Source: Pseudomonadota bacterium
Lineage (GTDB): Bacteria > Pseudomonadota > Gammaproteobacteria > Burkholderiales > Thiobacillaceae
Assembly (NCBI GenBank): GCA_021802595.1
Contig: JAJZRT010000293.1
Span: 1-5,546 of the forward strand
DNA length: 5,546 nt
Direction of reading: 5' to 3'
Shown here: piece after piece, positions 1 to 4,546 of the stretch
How positions within the stretch are numbered: position 1 is the first letter of the stretch
How the letters are laid out: every line of letters starts with the position of its first letter
Translations under genes and position numbers: made by a program
The notes under the pieces: generated by a model
Database searches by the model: none
What the model was told of the DNA's origin: nothing
The model's input: only the letters and a program-made list of their open reading frames with translations

Positions 1-566
1 GCGACGTGGGGCGGCAGGTAGAGCATGTCGCCGGGGCCGAGCACCCATTCATCCTCCGCTTCGAAATGGCGCAGGATCTTCAGCGGCGCACCGTCCAGCA
101 GTGCAAGGTCGGTTTGCGTGCTGATCTGCCAGCGACGATGGCCCTGGCCTTGCAGCAGGAAGACGTCGTACGAATCGAAGTGCGGGCCCACGCTGCCGCC
201 GGGCACGGCATAGCTCACCATCAGGTCGTCGAGCCGGGCGTGCGGAATGAAGTCGAAGCGCGCCAGCAGCGCATCGGCCTCGGGCAGGAAATGGTTGAGC
301 GACTGCACCAGCAGGGTCCATTCGGTCTTGGGCAGGCGTTTGAAGTCGCCTTTCGCGAACGGGCCATGGTCGAGCTCCCAGTGCGTGCCGCTGCCCCGGA
401 TCAGCCGCGATTCCACATCGTCTCGACAGGCCAGTTGCTGCATCGCGGCGGGCGTCAGGAGTCCGGTGAAGCCGGGCACGGCGTTGCGGATCAGGAGCGG
501 GCGCTTGTGCCAGACGTCGCGCAGGAAACGGGCGGGACTGAGACCGCCGAGCAGGGTTTTCGTCAT
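1..566 (-). CDS. roxA: Ribosomal protein uL16 (L16) 3-hydroxylase, RoxA/YcfD family, 3'-truncated by window edge
   Basis: Cupin/JmjC-type Fe(II)- and 2-oxoglutarate-dependent oxygenase. The family (E. coli YcfD) hydroxylates an arginine of 50S protein L16 in the cytoplasm. The frame reads leftwards from ATG at 566 and gives 188 complete codons. The N-terminal LGGLSPARFL and WHKRPLLIR segments, DDLMVSY (about 113-119) and GPHFDSYDVF (about 127-136) match the family closely. H129 and D131 form the HxD iron-binding pair, equivalent to E. coli H125/D127. The window ends just after LYLPPHV, so the third iron ligand (a His expected within a few residues) and the C-terminal winged-helix part are off the edge. 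No in-frame ATG, GTG or TTG lies between the start and the upstream stop at 603-605. The gene is divergent from bcp. There is no Shine-Dalgarno sequence, and a TATAAT lies only 7 nt before the start. Family call is firm from visible motifs; the exact substrate is inferred from E. coli. Confidence 0.94.
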   Translation of the reverse strand, partial: MTKTLLGGLSPARFLRDVWHKRPLLIRNAVPGFTGLLTPAAMQQLACRDDVESRLIRGSGTHWELDHGPFAKGDFKRLPKTEWTLLVQSLNHFLPEADALLARFDFIPHARLDDLMVSYAVPGGSVGPHFDSYDVFLLQGQGHRRWQISTQTDLALLDGAPLKILRHFEAEDEWVLGPGDMLYLPPHV

Positions 567-579
567 GCAACCGATTATA
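567..579 (-). promoter_or_regulatory. Candidate roxA promoter -10 (TATAAT), giving a leaderless or near-leaderless mRNA
   Basis: On the minus strand a perfect TATAAT occupies 579 to 574, followed by seven bases (CGGTTGC) and then the roxA ATG at 566. Transcription normally starts about 7 nt after the -10, so the transcript would begin at or next to the A of the start codon, leaving no room for a ribosome binding site; none is seen. No good -35 hexamer lies 16-18 bp upstream. The element is seen directly; its use is inferred. Confidence 0.5.
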
Positions 580-585
580 ACGATG

Positions 586-602
586 CAGCCCGGGAGGGGC
601 TG
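586..602. repeat. 6-bp inverted repeat between roxA and bcp
   Basis: CAGCCC at 586-591 and GGGCTG at 597-602 are perfect inverted repeats with a 5-nt centre (GGGAG). The right arm ends in the TG of the extended -10 proposed for bcp and covers the region where a roxA -35 would lie. It could be an operator half-site pair or a chance GC-rich palindrome; no known binding motif is recognised. Confidence 0.35.
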
Positions 603-609
603 TTAGAAT
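601..609 (+). promoter_or_regulatory. Candidate extended -10 promoter element for bcp-slyD
   Basis: TG-T-TAGAAT fits the extended -10 form TGnTATAAT with one mismatch in the hexamer (TAGAAT). Transcription would start near 615-617, leaving about 25 nt before the bcp ATG at 641, enough for the GGAG ribosome binding site. No recognisable -35 lies at normal spacing, as is common for extended -10 promoters. Similar elements precede accA and ndk. Confidence 0.45.
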
Positions 610-630
610 GCTGCCGGAAAGACACGTGGC

Positions 631-634
631 GGAG
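631..634 (+). promoter_or_regulatory. Ribosome binding site deciding the bcp start
   Basis: GGAG at 631-634 lies 6 nt before ATG 641. This selects 641 over the in-frame ATG at 608, which has no such site and overlaps the proposed -10 element. Confidence 0.7.
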
Positions 635-640
635 TCACGC

Positions 641-1105
641 ATGCTGAAAGCAGGAGATCGGGCGCCGGATTTTTCCAATCCTGACGCGGACATGAATATC
701 GTCGACCTGTCCCAGTTCCGGGGCAGGACGCTCGTGCTGTATTTCTATGTGCGCGATGACACGCCGGGCTGCACCACGGAAGCCATTGAATTTTCCGAAC
801 TGGAAGACGATTTCGCCAAACTGGGGGCCACCGTATTGGGTGTCTCGCGCGACGACTGCATCCGTCACGGCGAGTTTCGCGACAAGCACGGCATCAGCGT
901 GCGGCTGCTGGCCGACAAGGAGCAGGCCACCTGCACGGCGTATGGCGTGCTGCAGGACAAGGAAGTGGACGGCGTCATGCGCAAGGGCGTGGTGCGCTCC
1001 ACTTTCATCATCGACAAACAGGGCGTCATCCGTCACGCCCTGTACGGCGTTTCCAGCCGCGGCCATGCGGCGGAAGTGCTTCAACTGGTAAAGGAACTCA
1101 AGTGA
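641..1105 (+). CDS. bcp: Thioredoxin-dependent thiol peroxidase, PrxQ/Bcp-type peroxiredoxin lacking the standard resolving Cys
   Basis: Cytoplasmic peroxiredoxin that reduces hydrogen peroxide and organic hydroperoxides. The 154-aa product is close to E. coli Bcp (156 aa). Landmarks are GDRAPDF (5-11), DTPGCTTEA (40-48) with peroxidatic C44 in the PxxxT/SxxC-type loop, LGVSRDD (66-72) and RSTFIID (119-125), whose R119 matches the conserved active-site arginine. In E. coli Bcp the resolving cysteine lies five residues after the peroxidatic one; here that residue is I49. The other cysteines are C73, at the start of the predicted helix after LGVS, and C98, so the protein either uses one of these or works as a 1-Cys enzyme. 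The start at 641 is chosen for its GGAG. The stop overlaps the GTG of slyD (GTGA), implying translational coupling. The family is certain; the resolving mechanism is open. Confidence 0.93.
   Translation: MLKAGDRAPDFSNPDADMNIVDLSQFRGRTLVLYFYVRDDTPGCTTEAIEFSELEDDFAKLGATVLGVSRDDCIRHGEFRDKHGISVRLLADKEQATCTAYGVLQDKEVDGVMRKGVVRSTFIIDKQGVIRHALYGVSSRGHAAEVLQLVKELK
1091..1104 (+). promoter_or_regulatory. Ribosome binding site and GTG start of slyD, overlapping the bcp stop
   Basis: AAGGA at 1091-1095 lies 6 nt before GTG at 1102-1104. The tetranucleotide GTGA carries both the slyD start and the bcp TGA (1103-1105). This strong site inside the last bcp codons supports the GTG start and coupled translation. 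Confidence 0.75.
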
Positions 1106-1584
1106 ATATTGGCAAGGACACCGTGGTCACCATCACCTATATCGTCAAGGATATGGACGGCAAGCTGCTGGAGGAAAGCGACGAACCGGTCAGCTATCTG
1201 CATGGCGGCTACGACAACATCTTCCCGCTGGTGGAGCAGGCGCTGGAAGGCAAGGCGGTGGGTGAAACCATCGATCTCAAGCTGCAGCCCGCCGATGCCT
1301 TCGGCGAATTCGACGAGAATCTGGTGCGGGTGGAACCGCGCGAGGCCTTCCCGCCGGAAATCGAAATCGGCATGCAGTTCGTCGGCTCGCCGGTCGACGG
1401 CGGCGAGGAAATGCTCTATACCGTGACCGACATTGCCGAGGAGAAGGTGGTGGTCGACGGCAATCATCCCTATGCCGGCCAGGCGGTGCATTTCCAGTGC
1501 CAGGTCTCCGACGTGCGTGTGGCCACGCCGGACGAGGTCACCCATCGTCACGCGCATGGCGCGCACGGCCATCACCATCATTAA
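1102..1584 (+). CDS. slyD: FKBP-type peptidyl-prolyl cis-trans isomerase, SlyD-like, with a short His-rich tail
   Basis: Cytoplasmic prolyl isomerase and chaperone of the SlyD class; members also bind Ni(II) and other metals through the C-terminus. The 160-aa product has the FKBP core split by an insert-in-flap domain. The first FKBP part is about 1-70, with YLHGG (32-36) and ALEGKAVGE (47-55); FGEFDENLV (67-75) leads into the flap domain, and GNHPYAGQ leads back to the core. The last 13 residues hold 8 histidines and end in four consecutive His. E. coli SlyD is 196 aa with a tail of roughly 50 residues rich in His, Cys and Asp; here the tail is much shorter and has no Cys, so metal capacity is probably lower. 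The GTG start has a good ribosome binding site and overlaps the bcp stop, so the gene is probably co-transcribed with bcp. No signal peptide or membrane segment is visible. A generic FkpB-like name is possible, but the flap-domain motifs and His tail favour SlyD. Confidence 0.9.
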   Translation: MNIGKDTVVTITYIVKDMDGKLLEESDEPVSYLHGGYDNIFPLVEQALEGKAVGETIDLKLQPADAFGEFDENLVRVEPREAFPPEIEIGMQFVGSPVDGGEEMLYTVTDIAEEKVVVDGNHPYAGQAVHFQCQVSDVRVATPDEVTHRHAHGAHGHHHH

Positions 1585-1612
1585 AGCAGGCGCAGACTGC
1601 ACGGTAGGGGGC

Positions 1613-1635
1613 GCCGGGCTGCTAAAATGCCCGGC
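1613..1635. repeat. Perfect 7-bp GC inverted repeat enclosing an extended -10 element
   Basis: GCCGGGC at 1613-1619 and GCCCGGC at 1629-1635 are perfect inverted repeats. The 9-nt centre, 1620-1628, is exactly TGCTAAAAT, an extended -10-like sequence. As RNA it would form a GC-rich hairpin 28 nt after the slyD stop; the following bases (TGGCCTGTTTCTG) are only mildly T-rich, so intrinsic termination would be weak. As DNA it could be an operator over the accA promoter. Confidence 0.5.
1620..1628 (+). promoter_or_regulatory. Candidate extended -10 promoter element for accA-tilS
   Basis: TG-C-TAAAAT matches the extended -10 form with one mismatch in the hexamer. Transcription would start near 1635, giving a leader of about 37 nt before the accA ATG at 1672. 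No clear -35 is seen at 16-18 bp. The inverted repeat around it could hinder or regulate polymerase binding. Confidence 0.45.
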
Positions 1636-1671
1636 TGGCCTGTTTCTGTGACAGTTGATAAAAGACCACCG

Positions 1672-2640
1672 ATGAAAACCACTTTCCTCGATTTCGAGCA
1701 GCCGATTGCGGAGCTCGAAGCCAAGATCGAAGAACTGCGCTTTGTGCAGGACGACTCTGCGCTGGACATTTCGGAAGAGATCCGCCGCCTCCAGAAGAAG
1801 AGTCAGACGCTCACCAAGGACATCTACGCCAAGCTCAATGCCTGGCAGGTGTCGCAGGTGGCGCGTCATCCGCAACGCCCGTATACGCTCGATTACGTCC
1901 AGGGACTGTTCACCGACTATGTCGAACTGCATGGCGACCGCGCCTACGCCGATGACGCCGCGATCGTCGGCGGCATGGCGCGTTTCAACGGCGAGCCGGT
2001 GATGGTGATCGGCCACCAGAAGGGCCGCGACACCAAGGAAAAGATCTACCGCAATTTCGGCATGCCGCGTCCGGAGGGCTATCGCAAGGCCTTGCGGCTG
2101 ATGCGCCTGGCCGAAAAGTTCGGCCTGCCGATCTTCACCTTCATCGACACGCCGGGCGCCTATCCCGGCATCGGCGCCGAGGAGCGCGGGCAATCCGAGG
2201 CGATCGCGCGTAACCTGTACGTGATGGCCGAACTGAAGACGCCGATCATCTGCACCATCGTCGGCGAAGGTGGCTCGGGTGGCGCGCTGGCGATCGGCGT
2301 CGGCGACCGCATGCTGATCCTGCAGTACTCCACCTATTCGGTGATCTCGCCGGAAGGCTGTGCTTCGATCCTGTGGAAGAGCGCCGACAAGGCCTCGGTC
2401 GCCGCCGAAACCCTGGGCATCACCGCCGACCGCCTGAAAGCCAACGGCCTGGTCGACCGCATCGTCGAAGAACCGCTGGGTGGGGCGCAGCGCGACTGGG
2501 ACGCGATGTTCCAGGCCATGCGCCGCGCCCTGACCGATACCCTCGCCGAATTGCGCAAGCAGCCGCTCGACACCCTGTTGGACTCGCGTTACCAGCGTCT
2601 GCGGGCGTATGGCAGCTTCAAGGAAGTCCCCGCCAAGTAA
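1672..2640 (+). CDS. accA: Acetyl-CoA carboxylase carboxyltransferase subunit alpha
   Basis: The alpha subunit pairs with AccD (not in this window) to move the carboxyl group from carboxybiotin on AccB to acetyl-CoA, giving malonyl-CoA, the first committed step of fatty-acid synthesis. The 322-aa product matches the usual length (E. coli 319). The N-terminal part (about 1-60) is highly charged and helical, with FLDFEQPI and the LEAKIEELR heptad-like stretch. The crotonase-fold core carries [17 protein letters not shown] (about 113-123), DTPGAYPG (159-166) and [10 protein letters not shown] (198-207); the glycine-rich loops form the oxyanion holes that bind substrate carbonyls. ATG 1672 is chosen because the protein then begins like known AccA ([10 protein letters not shown]); the in-frame ATG at 1627 overlaps the proposed -10 and would add 15 unrelated residues. 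The ribosome binding site is weak (AAAAGA at 1659-1664). The 3' end overlaps the proposed tilS start. Identification is firm. Confidence 0.97.
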   Translation: MKTTFLDFEQPIAELEAKIEELRFVQDDSALDISEEIRRLQKKSQTLTKDIYAKLNAWQVSQVARHPQRPYTLDYVQGLFTDYVELHGDRAYADDAAIVGGMARFNGEPVMVIGHQKGRDTKEKIYRNFGMPRPEGYRKALRLMRLAEKFGLPIFTFIDTPGAYPGIGAEERGQSEAIARNLYVMAELKTPIICTIVGEGGSGGALAIGVGDRMLILQYSTYSVISPEGCASILWKSADKASVAAETLGITADRLKANGLVDRIVEEPLGGAQRDWDAMFQAMRRALTDTLAELRKQPLDTLLDSRYQRLRAYGSFKEVPAK

Positions 2641-3952
2641 GTTGCCGGTCGCACTGGTGGCGGGCGTCCTTGCCCGCCACGTCCCCCCGCACGCGCGGTT
2701 GACGCTGGCGCTGTCGGGGGGGCTTGACTCGGTCGTCCTGCTGCATGCCCTTGTTGCGCTGCGTGATCAACACCCGTTCGGACTGCGGGCCGTGCATGTA
2801 CATCACGGCCTGTCGCCGCATGCCGACGACTGGGCCGGATTCTGCGGACGACTGTGTGCCGCGCACGCAGTCGAACTGGTCGTGCATCGCGTACAGATCG
2901 CGCGCGACGATCCCGCCGGGATCGAGGCAGCCGCACGGCGCGCGCGTCAGTGCATTTTTGCCGACCTGGACACGGACTTTCTGCTCACGGCGCACCAGCA
3001 GGACGATCAGGCCGAGACGCTTCTGCTGCAATTGCTGCGTGGTGCCGGCCCCAAGGGCCTGGCGGCGATGGCCGAGATGCAAACGCCGTCCGGCTGGCGG
3101 GCGGCCCTGTTGCGGCCGCTGCTGAACGTGGCGCGTGCCGACCTGCTGCACACGGCACAGGAACGCGGGCTCGCGTGGGTCGACGATGAAAGCAACCGGG
3201 ACACCCGCTATCGCCGCAACGCGTTGCGCCAGCAGGTGATGCCATTGCTGGAACGACATTTTCCCGGTGCGGGTGGCACGCTGGCGCGCGCGGCCGCGCT
3301 GCAGGCCGACGCCGCCGACTTGCTGGACGACCTGGCACGGCTGGATGCGCGGGAAGCGATTGCCGCTGACCGCCTCGACTGCGCCATGCTGGCGCGTCTG
3401 TCAACGCCGCGCGCGCGCAACCTGCTGCGCCACTTCATCGACCGGCATGGCCTGCCCATGCCCAGCCTGCGGCGGCTCGACGAGGCCCTGCATCAACTGC
3501 GGGATGCGCAGGCGGACGCGCGGGTGCGCGTCCCTTTGGGGCAGGTGGAATTGTGGCGCTACCGTGGCGGCGCCTATCTGGTGCCGGTGCCGCCGCCTGG
3601 GGCGGGTCCGGTTCGCTGGCGGGGCGAGGCGACGATCTGGATCCCGTCCGCCGGGGTCAGTGTGCACATGGCCGCCGCAACCGGACAGGGCCTCAGGCAG
3701 GCGGCGCTGGCCGCTGGCGAGGTCACGTTCGGGGTACGGGCCGGCGGCGAACGCCTGCGGCTGCATGCAGGCGGTCCGCGGCGCAGCCTGAAGAACCTGC
3801 TGCAGGAACATGCGATCCCGCCCTGGCAGCGTGAGCGGCTGCCGCTGCTGTGGTGCGACGGTCGGCTGGCGTGGGCAGCAGGAATCGGTTTCGAGGCCGA
3901 CCTGTGCGCCGCACCCGGCGAGGCCGGGGTGATGCCGCGCATCGAGCCCTGA
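2609..3952 (+). CDS. tilS: tRNA(Ile)-lysidine synthetase
   Basis: TilS uses ATP and lysine to convert C34 of the CAU-anticodon tRNA-Ile to lysidine, so the tRNA reads AUA and is charged with isoleucine; it is normally essential. The 447-aa product is slightly longer than E. coli TilS (432). The N-terminal PP-loop ATP pyrophosphatase domain has SGGLDS at 36-41 and HVHHGLS at 63-69. [16 protein letters not shown] (about 192-207) is the conserved segment at the end of the catalytic domain. A helical middle domain follows, and the C-terminal domain runs from about R377, with [18 protein letters not shown] and [12 protein letters not shown]. The start is uncertain. ATG 2609 lies inside accA (32-nt overlap) with only a poor GC-rich upstream sequence; TTG 2642 begins 1 nt after the accA stop and would remove 11 residues, leaving the P-loop intact. 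Either way translation is probably coupled to accA. Identity is firm; the start is about 60% likely. Confidence 0.95.
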   Translation: MAASRKSPPSKLPVALVAGVLARHVPPHARLTLALSGGLDSVVLLHALVALRDQHPFGLRAVHVHHGLSPHADDWAGFCGRLCAAHAVELVVHRVQIARDDPAGIEAAARRARQCIFADLDTDFLLTAHQQDDQAETLLLQLLRGAGPKGLAAMAEMQTPSGWRAALLRPLLNVARADLLHTAQERGLAWVDDESNRDTRYRRNALRQQVMPLLERHFPGAGGTLARAAALQADAADLLDDLARLDAREAIAADRLDCAMLARLSTPRARNLLRHFIDRHGLPMPSLRRLDEALHQLRDAQADARVRVPLGQVELWRYRGGAYLVPVPPPGAGPVRWRGEATIWIPSAGVSVHMAAATGQGLRQAALAAGEVTFGVRAGGERLRLHAGGPRRSLKNLLQEHAIPPWQRERLPLLWCDGRLAWAAGIGFEADLCAAPGEAGVMPRIEP

Positions 3953-4013
3953 CGGGCTGTGGTTGCGCGTGCGACCGACGACGGGCCTTCAAACCGCCAT
4001 CCGCCGGCAGGAC

Positions 4014-4043
4014 AAGACAGTCCGGGGTGGCCCATGCTATTCT
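4014..4043 (+). promoter_or_regulatory. Candidate ndk-rlmN promoter
   Basis: TG-C-TATTCT at 4035-4043 resembles an extended -10 (four of six hexamer matches plus TG). AAGACA at 4014-4019 matches the GACA half of a -35 at 18-bp spacing. Transcription would start near 4050, giving a leader of about 60 nt. This is the only one of the three plus-strand promoter candidates with a passable -35. Confidence 0.4.
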
Positions 4044-4050
4044 AGCGGGC
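4030..4050 (+). terminator. Bulged hairpin followed by a T-rich tract: possible tilS terminator that also overlaps an ndk promoter-like element
   Basis: GCCC (4030-4033) pairs with GGGC (4047-4050), and inside it GCTA (4036-4039) pairs with TAGC (4043-4046) around a TTC loop, with a 2-nt bulge (AT at 4034-4035). TGATTTT follows at 4051-4057, with a run of six T's at 4063-4068. This resembles a modest intrinsic terminator 78 nt after the tilS stop. The bulge and short arms make it weaker than a textbook case, and the same bases can be read as a promoter. Confidence 0.35.
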
Positions 4051-4098
4051 TGATTTTCATGGTTTTTTGAACCTTTTTCCCTGTTTTTCCTCATTTGT
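4051..4098 (+). other. T-rich leader upstream of ndk
   Basis: About 48 nt immediately before the ndk ribosome binding site are strongly T-rich, with a run of six T's (4063-4068) and two runs of five (4074-4078, 4084-4088), in an otherwise GC-rich window. If transcription starts near 4050 this is an unstructured, U-rich 5' leader; it could also serve as the U-tract of the preceding hairpin. No riboswitch fold is recognised. Confidence 0.5.
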
Positions 4099-4111
4099 CT
4101 GGAGCATACAC

Positions 4112-4540
4112 ATGGCTGTTCAGCGCACCTTTTCCATCATCAAGCCCGATGCCGTCGCCAAGAACGTGATTGGCAAGATCGTCAGCCGCTTCGAGAGCAA
4201 CGGCCTCAAGGTCGTGGCGTCGAAAATGAAGCATCTGTCGCGCCAGGAGGCCGAAGGCTTCTACGCGGTGCACAAGGACCGTCCTTTCTTCAAGGATCTG
4301 GTCGATTTCATGGTGTCCGGCCCCGTCGTGCTGCAGGTGCTGGAAGGTGAGGACGCGATCGCCAAGAACCGTGCGCTGATGGGCGCGACCGACCCGAAGA
4401 AGGCCGAACCCGGCACCATCCGCGCCGACTTCGCCGAGAGCATCGACGCCAATGCCGTGCACGGTTCCGACGCACCGGAAACCGCGGCGATCGAGATCGC
4501 CTACTTCTTCCCTGCCAGCGAAGTCTACTCCGGCCGCTGA
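4112..4540 (+). CDS. ndk: Nucleoside diphosphate kinase
   Basis: Cytoplasmic enzyme that moves the gamma-phosphate of ATP to nucleoside diphosphates through a phosphohistidine, balancing NTP and dNTP pools. The 142-aa product is the usual length. It starts with [11 protein letters not shown] (5-15), holding K11 that contacts phosphate. The C-terminal catalytic stretch [12 protein letters not shown] (114-125) contains catalytic H117, and R87, R104 and N114 fit the conserved substrate-binding positions. ATG 4112 is chosen for GGAG at 4101-4104 with 7-nt spacing; an in-frame TTG at 4067 would add a hydrophobic 15-residue extension not known in the family. rlmN follows after 6 nt, so the two probably share a transcript. 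Nothing unusual is seen in the protein. Confidence 0.97.
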   Translation: MAVQRTFSIIKPDAVAKNVIGKIVSRFESNGLKVVASKMKHLSRQEAEGFYAVHKDRPFFKDLVDFMVSGPVVLQVLEGEDAIAKNRALMGATDPKKAEPGTIRADFAESIDANAVHGSDAPETAAIEIAYFFPASEVYSGR

Positions 4541-4546
4541 TCACGC

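Noticed and set aside
608..640. Upstream ATG start for bcp at 608
   Set aside because: It overlaps the extended -10 and lacks a ribosome binding site, whereas ATG 641 has GGAG at proper spacing and gives the usual family length.
6..647. 213-codon plus-strand open frame opposite roxA
   Set aside because: The minus strand encodes clear RoxA motifs with the HxD iron pair; the plus frame resembles nothing and runs through the bcp promoter and start.
49..693. Minus-strand open frame of 214 codons across roxA and the bcp start
   Set aside because: It is another frame of the roxA strand, Arg/Ala/Pro-rich, and reads through the intergenic region; the true roxA frame is open to the window edge.
1570..1584. 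C-terminal HHHH of SlyD as a cloning tag artefact
   Set aside because: The His residues are interspersed with Arg, Ala and Gly, use mixed codons and end in native flanking sequence; His-rich tails are typical of SlyD.
1646..1654. CTGTGACAG palindrome before accA as an operator
   Set aside because: Only four base pairs per arm and no extension; expected by chance.
1627..1671. Upstream ATG start for accA at 1627
   Set aside because: It overlaps the -10 element and inverted repeat and would add 15 residues not expected in AccA.
1081..2193. 370-codon minus-strand open frame opposite slyD and accA
   Set aside because: It is a composition shadow of two firmly identified plus-strand genes and the gap between them. 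The translation has no recognisable domain and no ribosome binding site was evident.
3961..3976. Hairpin just after tilS (GGTTGC and GCGACC arms) as a terminator
   Set aside because: Only six pairs including a G-T wobble, with no T run following.
4061..4073. GGTT/AACC hairpin followed by five T's as an ndk attenuator
   Set aside because: The stem has only four Watson-Crick pairs plus a possible wobble and is AT-rich, too weak to terminate; it probably reflects the T-rich composition.
4067..4111. TTG start giving Ndk a hydrophobic 15-residue N-terminal extension (possible signal peptide)
   Set aside because: It is encoded by the T-rich leader, has no ribosome binding site and no positive n-region, and Ndk is cytoplasmic with a conserved N-terminus at ATG 4112.
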